NCBI RefSeq assembly: GCF_000969825.1
Contig: NZ_KQ033919.1
Coordinates: forward strand, 767,958-831,957
Direction of reading: 5' to 3'
Source: Parabacteroides gordonii MS-1 = DSM 23371
GTDB lineage: Bacteria; Bacteroidota; Bacteroidia; Bacteroidales; Tannerellaceae
DNA: 64,000 nt
Part shown: one piece after another, positions 1 through 7,791 of the stretch
Position numbering within the stretch: the stretch's first letter is position 1
Layout: each line of letters begins with the position of its first letter
Position numbers and translations under genes: made by a program
Notes under the pieces: generated by a model
The model's database searches: none
Seen by the model: the letters and a program-made list of their open reading frames with translations, nothing else
Told to the model about the DNA's origin: nothing

Positions 1-826
1 TGATCTCGTCTTTCAAGCGCGGCATGTCTTTACGTTCGGCAATCGTAAAGATAATCTCTTTCTCTTTTCCTTCATACATACCCCGTCCATGCAGGAAAGT
101 ACCACGCATACCCATCTTACCGACAATAAGATCCTTGATTTCTTGCGTCTTTTTCGACACGATAAATACGGCACGGTTCGGGTTCTCCGTCTGGAACATT
201 TCAACCACCTTTCCATACACAAAAATGGTGAACCAAGAATACAAAGGAACAGCCCAATCCTTGAAAACGATCAACCCCAGCAGAACGACAGCCGAGTCCA
301 GCAGAATGATCATATTACTTACTTTCAGATTGGAGTTATTAGCAATTACACGAGCCAGCACATCCGTTCCGGCACTTGTACTCTGCGCTTTAAAAATACA
401 CGCTACACCAATACCTAAGATAGCACCTCCGTAAAAACAGGCGATGAAAGTATCATTCTCCACCAACGGTTCATTTCCACAGAAATACGACAGGGTATCC
501 GTAAAGATGGAGATCAGAAGGAATGTCACAATCGTTTTAGGCCCGGACGACAGACCGATCTTTTTCATTGCCAGGATCATCAACGGGATATTAAAGCACA
601 AGGCGGTAGCACCCATCGGCAAACCATCCGGGAAAATAGAGAAAACCCCTTTCGTTACATAATGTATCACAATGGAAATACCATAACACCCTCCCGGAAC
701 AATCTTAAAGGGAGCAAGGAACAGCATATAACTCAGTGCCTGAAGAAAAGCCCCGACCACAATAAAAGAGTAGTCGACAACAGCACTTTTCAAAGTAGCA
801 TTAGAAGGAAGACTTAGTTGTTTCAT
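1..826 (-). CDS. YitT family (DUF2179) membrane protein, C-terminus cut by window edge
   Basis: The reading frame is open from the ATG at 824-826 down to base 1, so the 3' end lies outside the window and about 275 residues are visible. The protein begins MKQLSLPSNATLK and has hydrophobic segments typical of YitT proteins, including stretches containing VPGGCYGISIVIHY and STSAGTDVLARVI, the glycine-rich helices of this family. After the membrane part comes a soluble C-terminal domain (NPNRAVFIVSKK, then KEKEIIFTIAERKD) that matches the DUF2179 module. YitT proteins are inner-membrane proteins whose transported substrate is mostly unknown. A TAnnTTTG box lies about 45 bases upstream. Confidence 0.85.
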   Translation of the reverse strand, partial: MKQLSLPSNATLKSAVVDYSFIVVGAFLQALSYMLFLAPFKIVPGGCYGISIVIHYVTKGVFSIFPDGLPMGATALCFNIPLMILAMKKIGLSSGPKTIVTFLLISIFTDTLSYFCGNEPLVENDTFIACFYGGAILGIGVACIFKAQSTSAGTDVLARVIANNSNLKVSNMIILLDSAVVLLGLIVFKDWAVPLYSWFTIFVYGKVVEMFQTENPNRAVFIVSKKTQEIKDLIVGKMGMRGTFLHGRGMYEGKEKEIIFTIAERKDMPRLKDEI

Positions 827-870
827 AACAAAGATAAACGTTATTTCATTATTTGTTTTTTTAAGTGTCG

Positions 871-878
871 CAAAGATA
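871..878 (-). promoter_or_regulatory. -7 box (TATCTTTG) for the YitT gene
   Basis: The minus strand reads TATCTTTG, a perfect match to the Bacteroidetes TAnnTTTG element, 45 bases before the YitT start codon. It sits directly after the terminator of the upstream HU gene, so YitT has its own transcription unit. No well-placed TTG was seen at the -33 position. Confidence 0.6.
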
Positions 879-880
879 TA

Positions 881-922
881 TAAAAAAAGAAGAGACTGCA
901 CCAACAAATGGCGCAATCTCTT
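881..922 (-). terminator. Rho-independent terminator of the HU-like gene
   Basis: On the minus strand a 13-base arm (AAGAGATTGCGCC) pairs with GGTGCAGTCTCTT, with G-U wobble pairing, around a 7-base loop, followed by TCTTTTTTT. It lies about 30 bases after the HU stop codon. Confidence 0.8.
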
Positions 923-951
923 CAAATTCATTTTCTACTAAAACTCACTTT

Positions 952-1404
952 CTACTCGATAACCGGACGGTCATCTTCCGAACCAGAGCCGGAACCAGAG
1001 CCGGGAACTGTCACTACCGGCCATTTTTCTACGCTGACTTTTGATATTTCCCTCTTCATTCGTAAGCTCGGACGGAACACTATATGCGGACTCTTAAACA
1101 TCGATGCATCATAATCCTTCACATCCTGCACCCCTCCACTTCCGATTTTCAACTGGAAATTACCCAACTCACCAAACTGAACAACTTCCCCACGCAGCAA
1201 GGCTTCGGAAGCCACAAACACCAATCCGTCTAACACCAGCTTCACATCCCCGGGAGAAGCCGTACTATAAGCTGAAATGCTTGAACAAATCTGATCAAAT
1301 TCCAGCGTACCAGTCGCTGATACACTGCCATAATACTTCTTGCTACCCTCTGCCGCATCTTTTCCCATGTCCCTCCGTTGGACTAACCTATACTTTAATG
1401 CCAT
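952..1404 (-). CDS. HU-family (HU-like, Bacteroidetes type) DNA-binding protein
   Basis: This 150-residue protein has the long form of HU seen in Bacteroidetes. It starts MALKYRLVQRRDMG, has a central histone-like fold with VQFGELGNFQLKIGSGG (the beta-arm turn, equivalent to the GFGSF motif of HU) and then HIVFRPSLRMKREI, the DNA-contacting arm. The C-terminus is a low-complexity GSGSGSGSEDD tail encoded by tandem GGTTCC/GGCTCT-like codons. Proteins of this type often sit beside DUF4248 and VirE-N/DUF3987 genes in Bacteroides, as here, where those two genes are divergent from it. A weak -7 box (TACCTTTA, 1473-1480) lies upstream. It probably acts as an architectural DNA-binding protein; its specific target is unknown. 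Confidence 0.8.
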   Translation of the reverse strand: MALKYRLVQRRDMGKDAAEGSKKYYGSVSATGTLEFDQICSSISAYSTASPGDVKLVLDGLVFVASEALLRGEVVQFGELGNFQLKIGSGGVQDVKDYDASMFKSPHIVFRPSLRMKREISKVSVEKWPVVTVPGSGSGSGSEDDRPVIE

Positions 1405-1723
1405 AACCTAACAAAACTTTTAATTAACACTGCATAACCAGAACAGGGCCCTTTCTCTTTCTGATTACACTATAAAGGTACGGAATAGGTATAACATGGG
1501 ATGGAACTACGTGGATGTTCTCAATCAAACAGGCTGATTTTATTGTTAAAAAAATAAAAGGCGCTAAAGTTACGAAAATATTGAATAAGTCCCAAAAACA
1601 CACAAAGAATTAAGAAAAGTTGAAAAGAGATGACTTGATCTCTGAGTAGTTTTACCATGAAGTTTAATAACAAAGCCACTCTATAAAATTATCACTAACA
1701 TTGCAGTATTAATTAATTTTTTT
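1405..1723. other. Divergent intergenic region between the HU-like gene and DUF4248
   Basis: This 319-base AT-rich gap holds the promoters of both divergent genes. The minus strand has a near-consensus -7 box TACCTTTA at 1473-1480, leading to the HU-like gene. A small perfect inverted repeat AGAGAT/ATCTCT with a 6-base loop lies at 1626-1643, about 80 bases before the DUF4248 start. No RNA gene or further coding region is seen. Confidence 0.4.
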
Positions 1724-1984
1724 ATGAAAAAAAACAATTTAAGGGAACTGGCATTAGCCTACTTCCCCGGCGATAAGCCAAAGACAGCACAGCAAAAGCT
1801 GGCTAAGTGGATGAAAGTGGAAACTCTCCGGCGCAAGTTGGAGCTTCTGGGGTGGAAACCTTATCAAAAGGTACTTACACCCAAACAGTTCGACTGCATT
1901 ATTAATCATGTAGGAGAACCGGATGGATGGGATATTTATAACAGTAATAATGATTATGATTATGAAACGTATTATGAACGATAA
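1724..1984 (+). CDS. DUF4248 domain-containing protein
   Basis: This 86-residue protein (MKKNNLRELALAYFPGD at the start) carries the DUF4248 signature: an ALAYFP motif, then AQQKLAKWM and LGWKPYQKVLTPKQ. The pattern suggests a small helix-turn-helix-like module, which is an inference. The acidic, tyrosine-rich tail (NSNNDYDYETYYER) overlaps the start of the next gene by 11 bases, so translation is probably coupled. DUF4248 genes occur almost only in Bacteroidetes and typically just ahead of VirE-N/DUF3987 genes, as here. Its biochemical role is unknown. Confidence 0.8.
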   Translation: MKKNNLRELALAYFPGDKPKTAQQKLAKWMKVETLRRKLELLGWKPYQKVLTPKQFDCIINHVGEPDGWDIYNSNNDYDYETYYER

Positions 1985-4412
1985 ACAAGACCTATTAAAG
2001 CTTGATGAAATCATATTCTCAGGCTTTAACGATGCAAAAGCCCAAGAAATGAAATGGGAACTACCTGTCCTTAAGTTGCATGAGAGAACGAGGAATTCCC
2101 CAGAGCTCAAAAAAGCAACTATAGAGATTCTGGAGGGTTATGCTAAATACAAATTGGCTGAAGCCAGACTGAAGGATTTAGAAAACGGGAAAGACAGCGA
2201 TCAGGAAAAGATCGCTGCTATCCGGAAGGAAGTTGAGGATTGGGAAAAAGACTTCAAAACAAAAAAGTTAATGTTACCAATGATCAGCGTTCATGCTTAC
2301 TTCGACAAAGGACGAAAAGATTCAGACCCGCATACCTTCAACAATCTTATTCTGACAGACATAGACCATATATCCGAAGAACAGATAAATGAGCTTATGC
2401 CCAAAATCAAAAAATCTCCGTACGTTGTTTTCGCCTGTAGAAGCGTCAGAGGAGAAGGAATACATATCCTAAACTACGTGGAGGTAGAAGGAGGTATAAA
2501 CGATGAAAATTTTAAAAACGCATTTAATGCCACAACGCGCCTTGTCGAACACGATTTAAACATAGAGGCAGATAAAGCTGTAGGCAGCATCAGCCGAACT
2601 ATGTTTTTGAACCACGACGAGCAGGCATACTGTAACCCGGAAGCAACTCCGTTAGACATAAACACTGCCGTGTGGCTGGAAAAGATTGATATAAATGACT
2701 TAAAATTTCAAGAAATGAAAGAAAAAGAAAAATTAGCTGCCTATTTAGATGCAGCAAAACAAAATTTAAATTGGAGTAACGGAAATCGACACTCTACAAT
2801 AGTATCATTAGCAAGTACACTAAAAAAAGCCGGCTTCGATTTAGATGACGTTGTATCAGAGTGCACTTCAAGATATGTACAATCAGGGTTCGATGTCGAA
2901 GAAATCGAAAGTACCATCCGGGATGTCTACCATAGATATTCATCCGAACACGGTACAAACCGGAAGTCTCCACAACCTAAAAAGGACAAAGGGACAAAAG
3001 GACATATAGACACTTCAAAAGTGACAGAGGAAGAACCTTTCGATGAAGAAGACTTTTTGAATACGCATTTTCCGTCTATTTCACCCGCATACAACTATAT
3101 ACCTCGTTCATTACTAGACTATTGCATTGACCCGGAAAGCAGTGAAGAAATTAAATTTACGGCATTAATCTCTTTAATTACCATCTTAGGCTTCGTGGAA
3201 AAAGATATAAGATGCATGCCTAAGAGAAAAGAAATAATAAATACACTACTCTATATTAATGTTGTTGGTGATGCTTCTTCTGGTAAAAGCTGTATAGACG
3301 CCGCTTATAAGCTAGCCAAAGCTTATAGCAAAAATATTGAATTAAGATCTGCTGCAGAAGCAAAAGAGCAAGATAAAAAGATCCGACTATGGGAAAACTG
3401 TATCAAAAAGAGTAGTGATACAGATTGTAACTGTGGAGAGGAACCTACAAAGATTGAACCAATACGACTGGCTCTTACTCACAATATATCTAAGAGTAAA
3501 TTGATCAAACAACTGGAAGCTAATGCTGCTTATTCTACACTGATATATACTTCCGAACTGGATGCTGCTATGCTACAGAAAGACAATCCCATTTCATCTA
3601 TTTTTAGATCTGCATTTAAAGGAGAAGAAGTTTCCTCCCATACACACCAAAATGGAGATCACAAAGTAGAGGCTCCTAAAGTAGCTACTCTCAGCGCTGG
3701 GACTCCCTCACAGCAAGCCCGATTCTTTAACAACAAAGAGGATGGCTTAGTTGCCCGTTACCTGGATATATTTCTACCGGAGACCCCATATATTGGCTTA
3801 CCAGAAGATGAAGACCTTGATCTTTACAAATTTGAAGCCTTTGAAAAAACTGTGTTTGAGCAGATAGAATCGTTCGGTAATTATTTCAGTGATAAAAAGT
3901 TCGTTTTTAAACTTACTCCTGCTGCCAACAAAATGATAAATGAATACTTCGGAGCAGCACCATCCCGTTTCGCACAATTCGCCAGTAAAGCATTAAATGG
4001 TTTTATAAGACGCCTGCGCGATATAACTATACGTATAGCTATGATTCTGGAAGGATGTAAATTATATAAGGACAACGCTCCGGAAGGAATATATAACATC
4101 TCTAGCGAAACTATGAAGTTAGTAATCAGTTGGAATGATTTTTTTATAGAAGAAAAAATTAGAATGTTTAATATTCTACCCGAATTACCCCAAAGTGAAA
4201 GTAGCAATGAAATAAAGTATGCTGCAGCATATAAAAATTTACCTTGTGATTTCACATTTGGAGATGCTAAAAGATTTTTTGAAGATGAGCTTGGAGTATC
4301 AGCAAAAACAGCTCAAAGAACCCTCAAGTTTTGGAAAAACAAGGATTTAGTCAAAAAGAGAGGAGAACATTATACTAAAAAGGAATGCTTAGAATGTACA
4401 GAGAATGCTTAA
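1974..4412 (+). CDS. VirE-N / PriCT / DUF3987 primase-helicase-like protein
   Basis: The 812-residue protein is a three-part module. Residues about 70-250 resemble the VirE N-terminal (BT4734-like) domain, with LTDIDHISEEQ and FACRSVRGEGIHI, which recall the acidic and basic catalytic motifs of archaeo-eukaryotic primases. Residues about 265-330 (NWSNGNRHSTIVSLA) look like a PriCT primase C-terminal helix bundle. The second half is DUF3987 with a Walker A motif GDASSGKS, consistent with an ATPase. I chose the ATG at 1974; an in-frame ATG at 1962 is equally possible, and both overlap DUF4248. Such proteins are found in mobile islands and near capsule loci, and a role in replication of an element is an inference. 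The gene contains one arm of a perfect 23-bp inverted repeat. Confidence 0.8.
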   Translation: MNDKQDLLKLDEIIFSGFNDAKAQEMKWELPVLKLHERTRNSPELKKATIEILEGYAKYKLAEARLKDLENGKDSDQEKIAAIRKEVEDWEKDFKTKKLMLPMISVHAYFDKGRKDSDPHTFNNLILTDIDHISEEQINELMPKIKKSPYVVFACRSVRGEGIHILNYVEVEGGINDENFKNAFNATTRLVEHDLNIEADKAVGSISRTMFLNHDEQAYCNPEATPLDINTAVWLEKIDINDLKFQEMKEKEKLAAYLDAAKQNLNWSNGNRHSTIVSLASTLKKAGFDLDDVVSECTSRYVQSGFDVEEIESTIRDVYHRYSSEHGTNRKSPQPKKDKGTKGHIDTSKVTEEEPFDEEDFLNTHFPSISPAYNYIPRSLLDYCIDPESSEEIKFTALISLITILGFVEKDIRCMPKRKEIINTLLYINVVGDASSGKSCIDAAYKLAKAYSKNIELRSAAEAKEQDKKIRLWENCIKKSSDTDCNCGEEPTKIEPIRLALTHNISKSKLIKQLEANAAYSTLIYTSELDAAMLQKDNPISSIFRSAFKGEEVSSHTHQNGDHKVEAPKVATLSAGTPSQQARFFNNKEDGLVARYLDIFLPETPYIGLPEDEDLDLYKFEAFEKTVFEQIESFGNYFSDKKFVFKLTPAANKMINEYFGAAPSRFAQFASKALNGFIRRLRDITIRIAMILEGCKLYKDNAPEGIYNISSETMKLVISWNDFFIEEKIRMFNILPELPQSESSNEIKYAAAYKNLPCDFTFGDAKRFFEDELGVSAKTAQRTLKFWKNKDLVKKRGEHYTKKECLECTENA
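2983..3005 (+). repeat. Left arm of a perfect 23-bp inverted repeat, inside the DUF3987 gene
   Basis: The plus strand carries three spaced GGACA units (AGGACAAAGGGACAAA, then AGGACAT). The exact reverse complement is at 4447-4469, just after the stop codon of the same gene. Here it encodes the KDKGTKGH linker between the PriCT-like and ATPase domains. Confidence 0.85.
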
Positions 4413-4446
4413 AGTAAATAAAAGAGAGGAAAGAGAAAAACACTAA

Positions 4447-4469
4447 ATGTCCTTTTGTCCCTTTGTCCT
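4447..4469 (-). repeat. Right arm of the perfect 23-bp inverted repeat, 3' of the DUF3987 gene
   Basis: The plus strand begins ATGTCCTTTTGTCCC and is the full reverse complement of 2983-3005, without mismatch. It lies 34 bases after the stop codon at 4412, between that stop and the long hairpin at 4504-4579. Confidence 0.85.
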
Positions 4470-4503
4470 CTCCCTTGCTTTAGTTTCATACTAAGGTAAT
4501 GAT

Positions 4504-4579
4504 AGTAACCATGTTCTCCGTAAAATATCGTTATATCTCCACAAAAATATAATGATATTTTCGGAAGAATATGGTTACT
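4504..4579 (+). terminator. Long near-perfect hairpin (33-base arms, 10-base loop) after the DUF3987 gene
   Basis: The arm at 4504-4536 (AGTAACCATG to GTTATAT) pairs with 4547-4579 around a 10-base loop. The two base differences are G-U wobbles if the plus strand is the RNA, and C-A mismatches if the minus strand is; a one-base bulge remains on each side. This favours a role in the plus-strand transcript, such as 3'-end formation of the DUF3987 message. No long U-run follows (CTTCATTTTT), so termination is an inference. The minus-strand gene at 4640 also ends here, so two messages converge on it. Confidence 0.5.
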
Positions 4580-4639
4580 TCATTTTTATTCAAAATTTAT
4601 ACATCAATGAGTTTTTTATATCCCCTCTGTTCATATGTT

Positions 4640-6136
4640 TTAATAACATATAGTCTTGTATATCTTATTATTTATTTTGACTATGTATAAGCCTGGATTT
4701 ATAGGCATGTATATATTTGTAGATTTATTTATAAATGATTTTATTATTTTGCCTGTTATATCAAATACTTGAATAAGAGTGTTTTCTTTTACTCCTGAGA
4801 TTTCAATTTGTTTGTTCTTTACTGTAACTTGTATTTTATCTTTAGATATATTATAAATACTGGTATTGAATTCTTCGACAACATTTTTGATATATGGTCT
4901 TACCCGATCGAATTCGATAAGTTCTTTTTTATTATATCTTTCTTTCATGTTTTCTAACCATAATAGAGCGTTTGTACTATAACATCCGTTTTCATCAGGA
5001 CTTATTTCATCTTGATACTTTCCATATAATATTTTCCCCCATGAGTATCCTTGATTATCGATGATATACCAGCAGGGTTTACCCGCCCATTTTGTGTAAT
5101 ATTCGGAATTCAAATAGCTTTGCTTCGCTTTAAATCCAATGTCTTGTAGAATACCTAATGTTACAGGTCCTATATGATTCCATATGCTATAGGAATGCCC
5201 CGGAGCATTAAAATTTTCAATATCCATCCAACTAAAAATATCTCCAAGTCCGTACATACTGTCATTCATTTGGACAGGTAGCCCTCCATTGGCTTTTACT
5301 GCATTTTCTCCTATATAAAACAAACTGCTGGCACAAGCTGAACATACATCATTTGTATGCTCATGTGTTTTATCACAAATCCCATATTCTTTTTCACATA
5401 AAGTACCATAATGTCTAGTGTTTTGTTCACACCAATGAGAGGCAATACCTATATTGTGTAGTACTTCTCTACATATTGTTTTGTAAAGAAGTGGTTTCAA
5501 ATTTGGGTTTGTTGTTGTAGTTTTATATATACCCTCATTGTCGAAGATACTCACATATGGATCTTCATTAAACCATCTACCATCTTCATATATACCTGTA
5601 TCATAAGTTGATTTATTAGGGACAAGTGAGATGGTTGCCCACGAATCATCATCTCCATTAAGTATTTTTGATTTTACAATTCCACCCTCTATTTTATATG
5701 CAGGATTACTTCGTTCAGTTGTCACATTTACATAATGGAATGGACAATAGCCAGTTATTTCACAGAATATATCATCATAGTTTATCGGAATGGATAGATT
5801 GTAATTGACAAATATTGGTATTGTATAAGGAATTTCAATACACTCGTCCAGTATATTTGAAACTTGTTTTAGAGAAGGTATTGTCCATTTTATTGTTTCT
5901 TCTGATACATTGATTCCTATATCTTTGTTTGAATAAATAATATACATTATTTTCCCAAAAACAAAAATATCTTCTATGTATTCTGGATTTTTACCCTCGA
6001 TGTCAAATTTTCTATCATTAGGGATTTTTGCATTAGGAAATTTCTTTCTAATGTATGTATCAAAAGTTTTATCATTTTGTGCATACACACAATCAATCAT
6101 CAATAGAGCCAGAATAACTAAAATAGTCTTCATCAT
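4640..6136 (-). CDS. Secreted metzincin-like protein with degenerate zinc motif and T9SS-like C-terminal domain
   Basis: This 498-residue protein starts with a signal peptide (MMKTILVILALLMIDCVYAQ). The middle contains CREVLHNIGIASHW, which lines up with the HExxHxxG(x)nH zinc motif but has Arg (codon AGA) in place of the first His; Glu and the other two His are kept. GDIFSWMDIEN may be the Met-turn, and GPVTLGILQDIGF resembles the end of metzincin-like catalytic domains in this phylum. Many cysteines (DKTHEHTNDVCSACASS) suggest disulfides. The last 70 residues (IQVFDITGKIIKSF, GLYIVKI) resemble a type A T9SS sorting tail. The gene is markedly more AT-rich than the genes to its right. A structured RNA ends only about 45 bases upstream, so its expression may depend on read-through. 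Confidence 0.6.
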   Translation of the reverse strand: MMKTILVILALLMIDCVYAQNDKTFDTYIRKKFPNAKIPNDRKFDIEGKNPEYIEDIFVFGKIMYIIYSNKDIGINVSEETIKWTIPSLKQVSNILDECIEIPYTIPIFVNYNLSIPINYDDIFCEITGYCPFHYVNVTTERSNPAYKIEGGIVKSKILNGDDDSWATISLVPNKSTYDTGIYEDGRWFNEDPYVSIFDNEGIYKTTTTNPNLKPLLYKTICREVLHNIGIASHWCEQNTRHYGTLCEKEYGICDKTHEHTNDVCSACASSLFYIGENAVKANGGLPVQMNDSMYGLGDIFSWMDIENFNAPGHSYSIWNHIGPVTLGILQDIGFKAKQSYLNSEYYTKWAGKPCWYIIDNQGYSWGKILYGKYQDEISPDENGCYSTNALLWLENMKERYNKKELIEFDRVRPYIKNVVEEFNTSIYNISKDKIQVTVKNKQIEISGVKENTLIQVFDITGKIIKSFINKSTNIYMPINPGLYIVKINNKIYKTICY

Positions 6137-6179
6137 AATACTAGAATTTACCCTCCCTGTCCCCTCCGATCGGCGTTAA

Positions 6180-6424
6180 CAAAAAAAGAAGCGTGGAGAC
6201 TATTGGATATTACTGACATTGAGGCTCTGGACTGCCCACTACAGAATAATAAACAATAGTCCCACGCCTTATGTTGGTATACGATTATCCTCAAGTATAA
6301 TCAGAATGAGTATACAACAACATAGGCGCAGAAACAGTTTGTCTATTATCCCCGTAGTTGAAATTGTCCAGATTTCAATGTCGGATAATATTTTAACGCT
6401 TCTACGTCTTAACTCTAATACGTG
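6180..6424 (-). ncRNA. Rod-shaped structured small RNA, 6S RNA candidate
   Basis: No convincing reading frame exists here, but the minus strand folds into one long nested rod. In order the paired segments are 6396-6403/6187-6194 (AGAAGCGT), 6386-6391/6207-6212, 6375-6382/6215-6222 (GACATTGA), 6366-6371/6227-6232 (CTGGAC), 6354-6358/6238-6242, 6343-6347/6255-6259, and an apical helix 6310-6328/6265-6282 with a last hairpin 6283-6302. The 3' end runs into TCTTTTTTT, giving an intrinsic terminator, and a perfect -7 box lies just upstream. Competing hairpins are possible (6359-6379, and 6191-6204 with 6255-6268), so it may switch structure. Its length of about 245 nt and open internal loops recall 6S RNA, but I cannot confirm the family. 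A cis-acting leader for the gene at 4640-6136 is the alternative. Confidence 0.6.
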
Positions 6425-6428
6425 AGGG

Positions 6429-6436
6429 CAAAGATA
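6429..6436 (-). promoter_or_regulatory. -7 box (TATCTTTG) for the small RNA
   Basis: The minus strand reads TATCTTTG, a perfect TAnnTTTG match. A TTG trinucleotide lies 20 bases further upstream, the expected -33 spacing in Bacteroidetes. Transcription would start near 6424. Confidence 0.65.
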
Positions 6437-6549
6437 GATATATTTAAAAACGAAAACAACCGTGAAATAAAGATTTATTACAAATTTTTATATGGTTGGA
6501 AAAAGGATAGGATATTGAACTACATTTAGACTAAAACGCAATTCAACAT

Positions 6550-6591
6550 AAGTATACTTAGATTAAATCACTTTTTAACCTAAGTATACTT
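6550..6591. repeat. Paired palindromes AAGTATACTT (operator-like)
   Basis: Two copies of the 10-bp perfect palindrome AAGTATACTT lie at 6550-6559 and 6582-6591. They are embedded in a 12-bp inverted repeat (AAGTATACTTAG / CTAAGTATACTT), and both outer flanks carry TCAACATA-like sequence. The centres are 32 bp apart, about three helical turns, as for two dimer-binding sites. The pair lies about 115 bp upstream of the small-RNA promoter and downstream of the gene at 6725. Confidence 0.5.
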
Positions 6592-6639
6592 CAACATATC
6601 GAGTATTTATATCTATTGAAGGAATAACCTCATTCTAGC

Positions 6640-6674
6640 AAAAGGAGACTACGCTAACAATTTGCGCAGTCTCC
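6640..6674 (-). terminator. Rho-independent terminator of the 118-residue secreted protein gene
   Basis: On the minus strand GGAGACTGCGC pairs with GCGTAGTCTCC (one mismatch) and is followed by TTTT. It lies about 50 bases after the stop of the gene at 6725-7081. Confidence 0.7.
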
Positions 6675-6724
6675 ATTTATCTGATACAATAACCGTTTAC
6701 GGGATTACCCGGTACCTTTCGTTA

Positions 6725-7081
6725 TTAAAGGCTCAAAGCACGGTTATTATTGTTCGTTACATTCAACAATGTCACATATTTGCGATACTGTTCCGGGGTT
6801 AGAACCTTTTTCATCAATTTCAGATTTCCATATACAGCCTGATGCATTTTCTTCTGTTGTTTGCTTTCGCTTGAACGAAGGCTTTCACGTTGCATATCAA
6901 GGAAATATTCATTTATGTTTGCCACTTCACTCGTTTGTGAGGGAGTTAATTGTAAATAATAACTCAGCTTCTCAAAGTTAATAGCAAACGGTTCTTTACT
7001 CACATTGTTTCGGTTCTCGCGTGCAAAACCTACTGTTGCACATAATAAAATGGCTGCTACAGCCATACCTAAACGTCTCAT
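6725..7081 (-). CDS. Small secreted protein of unknown function, possibly Spy/LTxxQ-like
   Basis: The 118-residue protein has a cleavable signal peptide (MRRLGMAVAAILLCATVGFA). The mature part is helical and contains two segments, LTPSQTSEVANI and LTPEQYRKYVTLL, that resemble the LTxxQ motif of periplasmic Spy/CpxP proteins; this similarity is weak and the family is uncertain. It is a single gene with its own terminator. The 5' leader contains a small GGAGGC/GCCTCC hairpin at about 7118-7133. It is probably periplasmic; no catalytic residues are seen. Confidence 0.65.
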   Translation of the reverse strand: MRRLGMAVAAILLCATVGFARENRNNVSKEPFAINFEKLSYYLQLTPSQTSEVANINEYFLDMQRESLRSSESKQQKKMHQAVYGNLKLMKKVLTPEQYRKYVTLLNVTNNNNRALSL

Positions 7082-7205
7082 AATACCTAAACATTAAATT
7101 AATAAACCTAAACCCGGAGGCCGCTGCCTCCTTTCAATCTTTTTATATTATTGTTTTCATGTATATAACAATATGTTTTATAACATTGTTCACGAACAGG
7201 TTTTA

Positions 7206-7730
7206 TTATTTCATCCAGATAATCGGATAGCCTAGAGCCCTTTTAATTGCTTCCATCTCGGCACTATGCCACATTTCATGCTTGAAGCACCAGGACAAGG
7301 CTTCGTACTTTATATCGGCAACGGGATGCTTAAACGGAATTGGTTCAAGGGGGGAGTTCAGGATTTCATCGTTAAGAGTCAGTAGGTTCGCAAGGCAAAT
7401 ATCGTGCACGAAATCCAGTTGTTCCTTTAATGCCGAAGTGGGAACAAAGTCTCTTTCAACAGAACGGTGCAAAGTACCCATACCATTAAAGATTTTATTA
7501 TAACGGGCGATAGGTATCTGCCGTTTAATATCTTCATTTACTCCGGTTATCGTTGTAATAGCATGAAAATTCTGTGAAACCAACAAATGTCCGACCTGCC
7601 AGGCAAAGTTTGAATCCGTACCTTCCGGAATTGTGTACCATAGCTCTTCCGGCATTTCTGAAATCAGACGGTTTACAAAATTCCGTGCTTCAATGATTTG
7701 CTCTCTCAAAAATTCAATTCTACTCATCAT
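7206..7730 (-). CDS. DinB superfamily protein
   Basis: I start the gene at the ATG at 7730 (MMSRIEFLREQI), giving 174 residues; the open frame runs further upstream but would overlap the sigma factor gene. The protein is a four-helix bundle of the DinB type. Possible metal ligands are the His in AWQVGHLLVSQN and the two His in FKHEMWHSAEMEAI. DinB proteins use metal-dependent chemistry, often with thiols, or act in stress responses; the substrate here is unknown. It lies 61 bases after the ECF sigma factor gene on the same strand, so the two are probably co-transcribed. Confidence 0.75.
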   Translation of the reverse strand: MMSRIEFLREQIIEARNFVNRLISEMPEELWYTIPEGTDSNFAWQVGHLLVSQNFHAITTITGVNEDIKRQIPIARYNKIFNGMGTLHRSVERDFVPTSALKEQLDFVHDICLANLLTLNDEILNSPLEPIPFKHPVADIKYEALSWCFKHEMWHSAEMEAIKRALGYPIIWMK

Positions 7731-7791
7731 AATGTTATTTTTTAAGTTATACATTATAATTAGTGAGTAACAGTGTAGAGATTGTGACAAC

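Noticed and set aside
4504-4579. Invertible promoter
   Set aside because: The loop is only 10 bases, so inversion would move no promoter; a hairpin is the simpler reading.
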